Origin: Saccharothrix sp. NRRL B-16348
GTDB taxonomy: Bacteria; Actinomycetota; Actinomycetes; Mycobacteriales; Pseudonocardiaceae
DNA: 64,000 bases
Assembly (NCBI RefSeq): GCF_001280085.1
Contig: NZ_LGED01000221.1
Span: 1 to 64,000 of the forward strand
Direction: 5' to 3'
In this document: one piece after another, positions 50,316-59,027 of the stretch
How the letters are laid out: every line of letters starts with the position of its first letter
Numbering within the stretch: the first letter of the stretch is position 1
Program-made: the position numbers and the translations under genes
The notes under the pieces: model-generated
Told to the model about the DNA's origin: nothing
The model's database searches: none
Seen by the model: the letters and a program-made list of their open reading frames with translations, nothing else

Positions 50316-51476
50316 GTGCTCGACGCCGCCTCACCCTGGGCACCCCTGCTGCCCTCCGCCCGCCGCGTGACGCTGGAGGTGCTGCTCCACGGCCCGCTGG
50401 CCCGCTCGGAGCTGGCGGACCGCCTGGGCCTGTCGACGGCGAGCCTCACCCGGCTGACCAAGCCGTTGATGGACGCGGGCCTGCTGCGCGAGGTGGAGAC
50501 ACCGAGCCTGCGCGGTGGCGGTCGGCCGCTGCAGCCGTTGGACGTCGACCCGGACGTGCAGCGGTTCATCGGCATCAAGCTCGCCGGGTTCCGCGCCTAC
50601 GGCGTGCTGACGAACCTGCGCGCCGACATCCTCGGCAGCGCCACCGCCGAGATCACCGACCAGAGCCCGGAAGCGGTCGTGGCCAGGATCGCCGAACTGG
50701 TCGACGAGCTGGACGACCGGGCACGTCCGGTCGCCGCGATCGGCATCGGCATCGGCGCCGTGGTCCGGGACTTCTCGCGCGTGCAGCGGGCGGTGTTCCT
50801 GCACTGGGGCGAGGTCGACCTGGGCGCGGCGGTCGCGAGGGCCACCGGCAGGCCGGCGGTGGTGTCCAACGACCTCGACGCCCTGATGGAGGCCGAGCAC
50901 TGGTTCGGCGACGGGCGCGACGTACAGAGCTTCGCCGTGCTCACCATCGGCGCGGGCGTCGGCGGCGGCCTGGTCGTCCACGACCACCTCGTCAGCGGTC
51001 CGGACTCCGGCCTCGGCCTGCTCGGCCACTTCCCCATCGACCCGCTCGGCCCGTCCTGCCCCGAGGGGCACCGCGGCTGCGTGAAAGCGCTCCTCACCAC
51101 CGACGCCATCCAGTCGCAGGCCGCCCTGACCCTGGGCCGGCCCGTGACTTACGACGAGGTGCTCGACCTGGCCGAGGCCGGTGACCAGGTCGCCGACCAG
51201 ATCGTCGGCCGGGCCGCCCACGCGTTCGGCACGCTGATCGCGGCCGTCGCCAACATCGCCCAGCCCGAGCGGATCATCCTCACCGGTGAGGGCATCCGGC
51301 TCGCCCAGGTCGCCGAGGCACGCGTGCGGGCGGGCATCACCCAAGCCCGCCACGCCGAGGCGTCCCCGATCGACCTGCGCTTCATCAACGACGACCCGAC
51401 GCTCTGGGCCCGCGGCGCCGCCGCCGTGGCCATCCAGCGCACCGTGCTCGCCGCCCTTCCCCCGCGAACCGCCTGA
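50316..51476 (+). CDS. ROK-family transcriptional repressor of the dextran locus
   Basis: A 386-residue regulator. The N-terminal winged helix (about residues 15-70, LARSELADRLGLSTASLTRLTKPLMDAGLLRE) is joined to a ROK sugar-kinase-like domain with AIGIGIGAVV, TIGAGVGGGLVV and a degenerate zinc/CxCG region (GPSCPEGHRGCVKALLTT) that keeps His/Cys residues. Such NagC/XylR-type proteins repress adjacent sugar uptake genes until a sugar binds. The GTG 50316 start has GAGGAG upstream. Its divergence from the binding-protein gene makes that operon its evident target. Confidence 0.92.
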   Translation: MLDAASPWAPLLPSARRVTLEVLLHGPLARSELADRLGLSTASLTRLTKPLMDAGLLREVETPSLRGGGRPLQPLDVDPDVQRFIGIKLAGFRAYGVLTNLRADILGSATAEITDQSPEAVVARIAELVDELDDRARPVAAIGIGIGAVVRDFSRVQRAVFLHWGEVDLGAAVARATGRPAVVSNDLDALMEAEHWFGDGRDVQSFAVLTIGAGVGGGLVVHDHLVSGPDSGLGLLGHFPIDPLGPSCPEGHRGCVKALLTTDAIQSQAALTLGRPVTYDEVLDLAEAGDQVADQIVGRAAHAFGTLIAAVANIAQPERIILTGEGIRLAQVAEARVRAGITQARHAEASPIDLRFINDDPTLWARGAAAVAIQRTVLAALPPRTA

Positions 51477-51545
51477 ACCCCAGCGCCGACACCCCGAATT
51501 CCCGCTCGCCGGAGTTCGTCGCCTCCCGACACCGGACTTCCGAGA

Positions 51546-51914
51546 TCAGCGGCGGGTGTCGTAGGTCTCGCGGGCGGCGAGCACTTCTTCGATGTGCTCC
51601 TCGGCCCAGCGGCCCAGCGCCTGGAGGGGTGCGTGCAGGGTGCGTCCGAGGGTGGTGAGTTCGTACTCGACCCTGGGTGGCATCTCGGCGTGGACGTGTC
51701 GGGTGACGAGTCCGTCGCGCTCCAGGTCCCGCAGGGTGTCGGTGAGCACTTTGCCGCTGATCCCGTCGACCGCCGTGCGCAGGTCGCCGAAGCGCAACCG
51801 GCCGCCGCTGAGGGCGATCACCACCATGGCCGTCCACTTGTTGGCGATGCGGGCCAGTGACGTGCGGGACGGGCAGGTCGCGGTGAGCACGTCGAACGCC
51901 GGGAGCTGGGCCAT
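51546..51914 (-). CDS. HxlR-family regulator
   Basis: A 122-residue MarR/HxlR-type winged-helix protein. The N-terminal TATCPSRTSLARIANKWTAMVVIALSGG contains the Cys used as a redox or aldehyde sensor in HxlR relatives. It continues with LRFGDLRTAVDGISGKVLTDTLRDLERDGLVTRHVHAEMPPRVEYELTTLG. ATG 51914 is the natural start. It follows the SnoaL-like gene in the same direction 68 bp apart and may control it. Confidence 0.9.
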   Translation of the reverse strand: MAQLPAFDVLTATCPSRTSLARIANKWTAMVVIALSGGRLRFGDLRTAVDGISGKVLTDTLRDLERDGLVTRHVHAEMPPRVEYELTTLGRTLHAPLQALGRWAEEHIEEVLAARETYDTRR

Positions 51915-51982
51915 GGACTCTCTCCGTTCCTCGCCTACGTCGAGGTAGTTGGTCGTCGCCCGTCGCTGTGGTCGGGCGTGTG

Positions 51983-52384
51983 TCAGTTTGCGTCCCAGAA
52001 GGCGTTCTCGGCCTCCTGGTCGGCGGAGAACAGCCACACCTCCGCGATCCGGTCGTTCTCGACCCGGAAGACGTCGACGCCGGCCATCGCCATCTCGGCG
52101 CCGTCACGCCGGGCGCTGAAGTGGACCGGGATGGTGAACAGCGCGCCGTTGACCATCGTGGGACCAGTCGGCGTGATCTCCAGCGTGCCGTTGGTGGCGG
52201 CCAGCTGGGCGCCGAGCATCCGGGCGACCGCGTCACCGCCGACGTGCGCGCCGGCCAGTCGGTGATCACCCGGCTGGTGCCACACGACGTCCTCGGTGAA
52301 CAGCGCGGCAACCGCGCCGAAGTCCTTCGCGGCCACCGCGTCGGCGTACTTGCCGGCAACGGCGAGCGTGGTGCTGGAGTCCAT
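51983..52384 (-). CDS. SnoaL/NTF2-like protein
   Basis: A 133-residue cone-fold protein: KYADAVAAKDFGAVAALFTEDVVWHQPGDHRLAG, then GALFTIPVHFSARRDGAEMAMAGVDVFRVENDRIAEVWLFS. The pattern is that of SnoaL-like cyclases/isomerases and general NTF2-like proteins; His and Asp residues in VWHQPGDH could be functional. ATG 52384 is chosen because GAGGAG lies about 10 bases upstream. Activity unknown. Confidence 0.85.
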   Translation of the reverse strand: MDSSTTLAVAGKYADAVAAKDFGAVAALFTEDVVWHQPGDHRLAGAHVGGDAVARMLGAQLAATNGTLEITPTGPTMVNGALFTIPVHFSARRDGAEMAMAGVDVFRVENDRIAEVWLFSADQEAENAFWDAN

Positions 52385-52564
52385 TGTGCACATCTCCTCG
52401 AGACGACTGGCTGATGGACCTCATCATTCACCGTTGGTAACCAGCCACCTCAAGGTAACCAACGCACCAGTGTGACCCAGGTCATATCACCTGCCGGCCC
52501 TGACGGCTGGGTGGTACTCCCGGGCAAGGCACCTGGGTGTTCCGATCGAGGGAGAAGCGCCAAA

Positions 52565-53131
52565 GTGACCACTGGGTGGGAAGTGCGGCTCGAACGCCCT
52601 GTTTCGCTTCGGGACCTCCGGGCGGAGGCGGAGCGGGTCATGTCGGACGTGCTGCGGGTGGAGGATCACCGGATCGCGCTGTCAGTGGTCGGGCAGGCCG
52701 AGTTGCGGAAGGGGTATCCGGCCCGGGTTCCGGAACTGCCCGACGCGCAGCAGCGACGGAAGCTCGGTACGGGCGATGCCACGTCGGTGTTCGCCACCTT
52801 CGTGATGTGGGAGCCCGGCCCTGCGGTGGCCGACGTCGACGTGATCGACTCGGGCTTTCCGGACGAGGAGGACGGCGGAATCCGACTCACGGCCACACCG
52901 GTGCGCAACGGTGTGTCGTACGTCCTCGCAATGGCAACCGCCATCGCGGGCGCCCGGTTGGCCGCGAGTCGCGTGTGGGACGAGACCACCTCGGCCAGCG
53001 ATGTTCGGATCACGGAGCCGGACCGGTTGGCCGAACACCTCCAAGCTCCCGCCGGACTCTCGTTCGACGAGGCCGTGAACGCCGTGCTGGCCGCGACCAG
53101 ACTGGGTGTCGTCTGGGAGCCGGTGGACTGA
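52565..53131 (+). CDS. Hypothetical soluble protein, 188 residues
   Basis: I do not recognise this protein. GTG 52565 is preceded by GGGAGAAG. The sequence is acidic and mixed alpha/beta (VRLERPVSLRDLRAEAERVMSDVLRVEDHRIALSVVG, then VFATFVMWEPGPAVADVDVIDSGFPDEEDGGIRLTATPVRNG) with a helical middle (YVLAMATAIAGARLAASRVWDE). No signal or membrane helix. The style resembles immunity-like or contact-system accessory proteins, but no toxin gene is next to it. Confidence 0.6.
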   Translation: MTTGWEVRLERPVSLRDLRAEAERVMSDVLRVEDHRIALSVVGQAELRKGYPARVPELPDAQQRRKLGTGDATSVFATFVMWEPGPAVADVDVIDSGFPDEEDGGIRLTATPVRNGVSYVLAMATAIAGARLAASRVWDETTSASDVRITEPDRLAEHLQAPAGLSFDEAVNAVLAATRLGVVWEPVD

Positions 53132-53209
53132 GCCCGCCGCCGCGAGGCCAGACTTGTCCCGACCGGCCGGTGGAGCCGACTGGATCAAGCTCGGAGGGTG
53201 GTTCCCCAC

Positions 53210-53869
53210 ATGACCAGCCCGGTCCCCATGGCCTCAGGCCGTGACGCGGACGTCTACGCACTCGACGTCCACCGCGTCCTGCGCCGCTATCGCGACGGCG
53301 TTGACGCGACAGCCGAGGCCGCGGTCATGGGATATCTGGGGGCGCTCGGATACCCCGTTCCGCACGTCCACTCGGTCGACCACGCCGACATGGTGCTGGA
53401 ACGGCTCCACGGACCGACCATGCTCCAAGCCCTGACCACCGGACAGCTCGACCCGCATGCCGGCGCTCGCCAACTCGCCGGTCTGCAGACACGCCTGCAC
53501 GCACTGCCACCGCGGACGTCAACGGACCCCCGCTCCCGCGTGCTGCACGGCGACCTTCACCCGGACAACGTCGTGCTCACAGCACGCGGCCCGGTCGTCA
53601 TCGACTGGCGCAACACCACCGAGGGCCCACCGGAACTGGACGTCGCGCTCTCGGCGGTCATCCTGGCGCAGACGGCGGTCGGCGACGCGGGCGACCTGGC
53701 CGGACTGGCCCGCGCGTTCCTCACGGCCTTCCTCACCCACTCCGGTCCGCTGGCGATGTTGGCCGAGGCCACGTCGACGCGGCGCGGCGACCCGAACCTG
53801 AGCGAGGCCGAGATCAACCGGCTTGATCAGGCAGCTTCCCTGATCGAAGTCCTCGCCAAGGACTCCTGA
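53210..53869 (+). CDS. APH-fold phosphotransferase
   Basis: A 219-residue member of the aminoglycoside/choline kinase-like fold. The catalytic loop VLHGDLHPDNVVL is perfect, and PVVIDWRNTTEG supplies the metal-binding Asp. The N-lobe is reduced (ADVYALDVHRVLRRY, with the Lys position altered to Arg). ATG 53210 has GGAGGGTGG about 10 bases upstream; GTG 53198 overlaps that site. Substrate unknown; resistance is not implied. Confidence 0.85.
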   Translation: MTSPVPMASGRDADVYALDVHRVLRRYRDGVDATAEAAVMGYLGALGYPVPHVHSVDHADMVLERLHGPTMLQALTTGQLDPHAGARQLAGLQTRLHALPPRTSTDPRSRVLHGDLHPDNVVLTARGPVVIDWRNTTEGPPELDVALSAVILAQTAVGDAGDLAGLARAFLTAFLTHSGPLAMLAEATSTRRGDPNLSEAEINRLDQAASLIEVLAKDS

Positions 53870-54236
53870 CCGGACCACCTGGTGCCGCCGCCTCCTTTCA
53901 TCTCGGTGAACTCGGGATCCAGGAGTCCGAAACGGGGACCGGCGAAGCACGCACTTCAGGCTCGAGCAGCCGCAACTCCCCATCAGGCGCCGTCGCATGC
54001 CGGGATTGTCCGTGGGCGGCACCGCGCAGGCCGGCCGACGGGAAGATTTCACCCCATCGGCCCGGATGGCCGGATGATCGACGTCGGGCGGCACCGCTGC
54101 CGACTCTTGATCACACGAACGGACGACGCGCCATCCCTTGTGGTGGAGGAAGTTCATCCGCAGCCCGACGCCGCCGTGGCCAGACCGCGTGCGCACGCCG
54201 GGCCACAACCGTGCCGTGGAGCCAAAGGAGACTTCC
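53870..54236. other. 367-bp stretch without a supportable gene
   Basis: Open frames cross this stretch on both strands but lack starts with ribosome sites and show no family features. Only the AAAGGAG ribosome site at its right edge, belonging to the methyltransferase gene, is recognisable. Confidence 0.4.
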
Positions 54237-55001
54237 ATGGAGATGGCGGACCGCTTGGCCGGCTACGCGAAGGCGTTGCGCGAGCAAGGGGCGATCCGGA
54301 CCGACGCCGTCGAACGCGCCTTCCGCTCGGTCAGACGGGATCGGTGCGTGACGCACTTCTACCCCTCGCCCGGGGCGCGCGTCGACGTGGTGCAGGACGC
54401 GCCGCCGTCCGAAGCGGTGCTGGACATGATCTACCGGGACGTCCCGCTGCCCGTTCGGCGACCCGGGGCGGGACCGACGGCCCGGTGCTCGTCCGCACGG
54501 CCGAGCCTGGTCGCCCGGATGCTGGAGGCGCTCGACCTGCGACCGGGGCACCGGGTGCTGGAGATCGGCTCGGGCAACGGCTACACCGCCGCGCTCATCG
54601 CGACCATCACCGGCACCCGCGTGTTCTCCCTGGACCCTCGGCTGGACGTGGTGCACGACGTCCAGCAGGCGATGCGCAGGCTGGGCCGGGCCGACGTCAC
54701 GGTGGCGTGCGGCGACGTCGAGCGCGGCGTGCCGAGCCAGGCGCCGTTCGACCGGGTGATCGTCACCTTCCCCGGCGACCGGGTGCCACCCGCCTGGCTC
54801 GACCAGCTCGACGAGGACGGGATGCTCCTGGTTCCGCTGAACCTCGCCGACGCCCATCCGGTGCTCGCGGTTCGCAACAATCGTGACGGCGCCATCGGCA
54901 CTCCCGCGATGTGGACGTCTCCCCGGGATTACGACTGGGCGCTGGCGGCGGACGAATTCGACCGCCCGGAATACCCCATACCCGTCCCGACCGGTCGGTA
55001 A
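54237..55001 (+). CDS. PCMT-family (protein-isoaspartate-type) methyltransferase
   Basis: A 254-residue AdoMet methyltransferase of the PCMT fold. Motif I is VLEIGSGNGYTAALIA (about residues 103-118) and motif post-I is VFSLDPRLDV. The N-terminal helical region (YAKALREQGAIRTDAVERAFRSVRRDRCV) is like that of the PIMT-like enzymes, including those of FxLD-type peptide systems. No precursor peptide or lanthipeptide gene is adjacent. AAAGGAG precedes ATG 54237. The target may be damaged Asp residues or a modified peptide. Confidence 0.83.
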   Translation: MEMADRLAGYAKALREQGAIRTDAVERAFRSVRRDRCVTHFYPSPGARVDVVQDAPPSEAVLDMIYRDVPLPVRRPGAGPTARCSSARPSLVARMLEALDLRPGHRVLEIGSGNGYTAALIATITGTRVFSLDPRLDVVHDVQQAMRRLGRADVTVACGDVERGVPSQAPFDRVIVTFPGDRVPPAWLDQLDEDGMLLVPLNLADAHPVLAVRNNRDGAIGTPAMWTSPRDYDWALAADEFDRPEYPIPVPTGR

Positions 55002-55260
55002 CTTCGCACGCCCGACCCAGCGTGATGTGACTTGGATGTTAAAGATGGGTGCGAACGCGCCGGACGGCTCCCGCCACGCACGGCGCACCCAGGGCGCACG
55101 GGAGCACAACGTCGCAGGTGAACCGAGGTAGGCCGACCAGCACGTGAAAACGGGCAACAGGGCTGCCGTAAACACGACGTTACGTCCCGCTCACCGCCCT
55201 CGACACGATAGCGTGCGAATTTCAATCCTTTCTTGTAGGCGCCCCTTCGTCGCCCTAGGG

Positions 55261-55310
55261 TGACCCAGCAGGGTCATTGACGATGGCTGCCGATTTAGCG
55301 ATTCACTATT
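55261..55310 (+). promoter_or_regulatory. nar operon promoter region with TGACCC-N4-GGGTCA inverted repeat
   Basis: TGACCC (55261-55266) and GGGTCA (55271-55276) are exact inverted repeats directly before TTGACG (55277-55282), a candidate -35. An AT-richer ATTCACTATT (55301-55310) lies where the -10 would be. The site is a plausible regulator-binding element for nitrate or oxygen control. The rest of 55002-55260 holds no gene that I can support. Confidence 0.5.
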
Positions 55311-55328
55311 ACCTCGGAGGTGATCGCC

Positions 55329-58300
55329 GTGTCGAATTCATCCGCCGGAAGCGTTCGTCCGGACGGTGCGAAGCCCGATTCCGAGATCGGCGACTCGCTG
55401 CTGCGCCTGGCCAGGCACTTCCAGCGCGGCGAGACCTCCGCGGACGGCCGCACGCTGCACCAGATCGGCGGACGCGGCGCCGACGTGTTCTACCGGGACC
55501 GGTGGGCCTACGACAAGGTGGTGCGGTCCACCCACGGGGTGAACTGCACCGGCTCCTGCTCGTGGAAGGTCTACGTCAAGGACGGCGTGATCACCTGGGA
55601 GTCGCAGCAGACCGACTACCCGTCGATCGGGCCCGACAAGCCGGAGTACGAGCCGCGCGGCTGCCCCCGCGGCGCGTCCTTCTCCTGGTACACCTACTCC
55701 CCCGCCCGGGTGCGCTACCCGTACGTGCGCGGCGTGCTGCTGGAGTACTACCGCGAGGCGAAGGAACGGCTGAGGGACCCGGTGCTCGCCTGGGCCGACA
55801 TCGTCGAGGACCCGGAGAAGTCCCGCAAGTACAAGGCCGCCCGCGGCATGGGCGGCTTCGTGCGCGCCGAGTGGTGGGAGGCCGCCGAGATGGTGGCCGC
55901 CGCGCACGTGCACACGATCAAGCGCTACGGCCCGGACCGGGTCGCGGGCTTCTCGCCGATCCCGGCGATGTCCATGGTCAGCCACGCGGCGGGCGCCCGG
56001 TTCGTCTCGCTGGTCGGCGGCTCGATGCTGAGCTTCTACGACTGGTACGCCGACCTGCCGGTGGCGAGCCCGCAGGTGTTCGGCGACCAGACCGACGTGC
56101 CGGAGTCGGCGGACTGGTTCGACGCCGGTTACCTGATCATGTGGGGTTCGAACGTCCCGGTCACCCGCACGCCCGACGCGCACTACATGACGGAGGCGCG
56201 CTACCGGGGCCAGAAGGTCGTCGTGGTGTCCCCGGACTACGCCGACAACACCAAGTTCGCCGACGAGTGGCTGCCCGCGCGCCCCGGCACCGACGCCGCG
56301 CTCGCCATGGCGATGGGCCACGTGATCCTGCGGGAGTTCTTCGTCGAGAAGACCACCCCGTACTTCACCGACTACGTCAAGCGCTACACCGACCTGCCGT
56401 TCCTGGTCACCCTGACCGAGACCGAGGACGGTCACGTGCCGGGGAAGTTCCTCACCGCCGCGGACCTCGGCGAGACCGGCGAGGGCGCGGAGTCCAAGAC
56501 CGTCCTCCTCGACGCCCACGGCAAGCCGGTGGTGCCGCCCGGGTCGCTCGGCCACCGGTTCACCGACTCCGGCCAGGGCAAGTGGAACCTCGACCTCGGC
56601 GACGTCGACCCGCTGCTGTCGCTGGGCGACGACGACCCGGTCACCGTCGCGCTGCCGCGGTTCGACACCAGCGAGCCGGGCGTGCTGCACCGGGGCGTGC
56701 CGACGCGGATCATCGCGGGTCGGCGGGTGACCACGGTGTTCGACCTGCTGCTCGCCCAGTACGGCGTGCGCCGCGGCGACCTGCCCGGCGAGTGGCCCAG
56801 CGGCTACGACGACGCCACCCAGCCCTACACGCCCGCCTGGCAGGAGGGGATCACCGGGGTGCCGGCCGCCGCGGCCGAGCGGATCGGCCGGGAGTTCGCC
56901 GACAACGCCGAGCGCTCGAAGGGCCGGTCCATGATCCTCATGGGCGCGGGCACCAACCACTGGTTCCACTCCGACCAGATCTACCGCTCGTTCCTGACGC
57001 TGACCATGCTCACCGGCTGCCAGGGCGTCAACGGCGGCGGGTGGGCGCACTACGTCGGCCAGGAGAAGTGCCGCCCGATCACCGGGTGGTCGACGCTGGC
57101 GTTCGGGCTGGACTGGCAGCGCCCGCCCCGGCACATGCAGGGCACGATCTTCTGGTACCTGGCCACCGACCAGTGGCGCTACGACCCGTTCACCTCGGAC
57201 GTGATGTCCTCGCCGCTGGGCAGCGGGCGCTTCGCCGGTCGCACCGCGGCCGACAACATCGCGCTCGCGTCCCGCCTGGGGTGGATGCCGAGCTACCCGA
57301 CGTTCAACCGCAACCCGCTCGACCTGGCCGACGAGGCGGAGCGGCTGGGCAAACCCGCCGCCGACCACGTGGTGGACGGGCTCAAGTCCGGGCACCTGCG
57401 GTTCGCCTGCGAGGACCCGGACGCCCCGGAGAACTTCCCGCGCGTGCTCACCGTGTGGCGGGCGAACCTGCTCGGCTCGTCGGCCAAGGGCAACGAGTAC
57501 TTCCTCAAGCACCTGCTCGGCACCGACACGAACCTGCGGGCCAAGGACTCCGACGGTGTGCGGCCCGAGGAGGTGACCTGGCGCGACGAGGCGCCGGTCG
57601 GGAAGCTGGACCTGCTGCTGTCGCTGGACTTCCGGATGACGTCGACGACGTTGTTCTCGGACGTCGTGCTGCCCGCGGCGACGTGGTACGAGAAGCACGA
57701 CCTGTCCTCCACCGACATGCACCCCTACGTGCACGCCTTCTCGCCCGCGATCTCGCCGCCGTGGGAGACCAAGACCGATTTCGAGGCGTTCCACCGCATC
57801 GCCCGCGGGTTCTCGTGGTTGGCCGAGAAGCACCTGGGCAAGCGCAAGGACATCGTGGCGGTCGCGCTCACCCACGACACGATCGACGCCACCGCGCAGC
57901 CGGGTGGGAAGGTGCTGGACTGGAAGAACGGCGAGTGCGAGCCGATCCCCGGCAAGACCATGCCGCGGCTGGTCGTCGTGGAGCGCGACTACCCGGCGAT
58001 CGGCGAGAAGATGGCCGCCCTCGGACCGCTGGTCGAGCAGGTCGGGCTGACCACCAAGGGCGTCACCGTCCACCCGGACGAGGAGGTGGAGTACCTCAAG
58101 GGCGCCAACGGGACGGTCCTGTCCGGTGTCGCGGCCGGCCGGCCGTCGCTGGCCAAGGACACCCACGCCGCGGAGGCGATCCTGGCGCTGTCCGGCACGA
58201 CCAACGGCCGCCTGGCCACGGAGGGGTTCCGCGCCCTGGAACGGCGGACCGGCACGCAGCTCGCCGACCTGGCCGCGGAGAACGAGGGCAAGCGGGTCAC

Positions 58301-59027
58301 GTTCCCCGACACGCAGGCCCGCCCGGTGCCGGTGATCACCTCGCCGGAGTGGTCGGGCAGCGAGACCGGCGGCAGGCGGTACTCCCCGTTCACGATCAAC
58401 ACCGAGCGGCTCAAGCCCTGGCACACGCTCACCGGCCGCCAGCACTTCTTCCTCGACCACGACTGGATGTTCGAGCTGGGCGAGCAGCTGCCGGTCTTCC
58501 GGCCGCCGCTGGACATGACGGCGCTGTTCGACGAGCCGGCCGTCGGCGCGCTGAACGGTGAGGCGAACGGCGGGGTGACCGTGCGGTACCTGACCCCGCA
58601 CTCGAAGTGGTCGATCCACTCGGCGTACCAGGACAACCTGCACATGCTCACGCTGTCGCGCGGTGGGCAGGCGATCTGGATGTCCGACCGGGACGCCGCG
58701 AAGATCGGCGTCGAGGACAACGACTGGATCGAGGCGGTCAACCGGAACGGGATCGTGGTGGCCCGCGCGATCGTGTCCCACCGGATGCCCGAGGGCACGG
58801 TGTTCATGTACCACGCGCAGGACAAGGCGGTCGGCGTGCCGCGCACCGAGGCCACCGGCAAGCGCGGCGGCATCCACAACGCGCTGACCCGGTTGATGAT
58901 CAAGCCGTCGCACCTCATCGGTGGCTACGCCCAGCAGTCGTTCGCGCTCAACTACCACGGTCCCACGGGCAACCAGCGGGACGAGGTCACGACCATTCGC
59001 CGCCGCAGCCAGGAGGTGCAGTACTGA
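55329..59027 (+). CDS. narG: Respiratory nitrate reductase alpha subunit
   Basis: A 1232-residue molybdopterin enzyme, the length usual for NarG. It begins at GTG 55329, 3 bases after a near-perfect GGAGGTGATC ribosome site. The FS0 [4Fe-4S] ligands are in STHGVNCTGSCSWKVYVKDG with PRGCPRG further on (one His, three Cys). The Mo-ligand Asp region is FGDQTDVPESADWF. Further landmarks are LVGGSMLSFYDWYADLPVASP, NHWFHSDQIYRSFLTLTMLTGCQGVNGGGWAHYVGQEK, and the C-terminal MDP-GD-binding KRGGIHNALTRLMIKPSHLIGGYAQ. No Tat signal, so it faces the cytoplasm, bound to NarI through NarH. The stop overlaps narH by one base. Confidence 0.98.
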   Translation: MSNSSAGSVRPDGAKPDSEIGDSLLRLARHFQRGETSADGRTLHQIGGRGADVFYRDRWAYDKVVRSTHGVNCTGSCSWKVYVKDGVITWESQQTDYPSIGPDKPEYEPRGCPRGASFSWYTYSPARVRYPYVRGVLLEYYREAKERLRDPVLAWADIVEDPEKSRKYKAARGMGGFVRAEWWEAAEMVAAAHVHTIKRYGPDRVAGFSPIPAMSMVSHAAGARFVSLVGGSMLSFYDWYADLPVASPQVFGDQTDVPESADWFDAGYLIMWGSNVPVTRTPDAHYMTEARYRGQKVVVVSPDYADNTKFADEWLPARPGTDAALAMAMGHVILREFFVEKTTPYFTDYVKRYTDLPFLVTLTETEDGHVPGKFLTAADLGETGEGAESKTVLLDAHGKPVVPPGSLGHRFTDSGQGKWNLDLGDVDPLLSLGDDDPVTVALPRFDTSEPGVLHRGVPTRIIAGRRVTTVFDLLLAQYGVRRGDLPGEWPSGYDDATQPYTPAWQEGITGVPAAAAERIGREFADNAERSKGRSMILMGAGTNHWFHSDQIYRSFLTLTMLTGCQGVNGGGWAHYVGQEKCRPITGWSTLAFGLDWQRPPRHMQGTIFWYLATDQWRYDPFTSDVMSSPLGSGRFAGRTAADNIALASRLGWMPSYPTFNRNPLDLADEAERLGKPAADHVVDGLKSGHLRFACEDPDAPENFPRVLTVWRANLLGSSAKGNEYFLKHLLGTDTNLRAKDSDGVRPEEVTWRDEAPVGKLDLLLSLDFRMTSTTLFSDVVLPAATWYEKHDLSSTDMHPYVHAFSPAISPPWETKTDFEAFHRIARGFSWLAEKHLGKRKDIVAVALTHDTIDATAQPGGKVLDWKNGECEPIPGKTMPRLVVVERDYPAIGEKMAALGPLVEQVGLTTKGVTVHPDEEVEYLKGANGTVLSGVAAGRPSLAKDTHAAEAILALSGTTNGRLATEGFRALERRTGTQLADLAAENEGKRVTFPDTQARPVPVITSPEWSGSETGGRRYSPFTINTERLKPWHTLTGRQHFFLDHDWMFELGEQLPVFRPPLDMTALFDEPAVGALNGEANGGVTVRYLTPHSKWSIHSAYQDNLHMLTLSRGGQAIWMSDRDAAKIGVEDNDWIEAVNRNGIVVARAIVSHRMPEGTVFMYHAQDKAVGVPRTEATGKRGGIHNALTRLMIKPSHLIGGYAQQSFALNYHGPTGNQRDEVTTIRRRSQEVQY

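Noticed and set aside
51546..54236. Possible toxin-immunity island around the unknown 52565 protein
   Set aside because: No toxin, secretion or polymorphic-toxin gene accompanies it; the resemblance is too vague.
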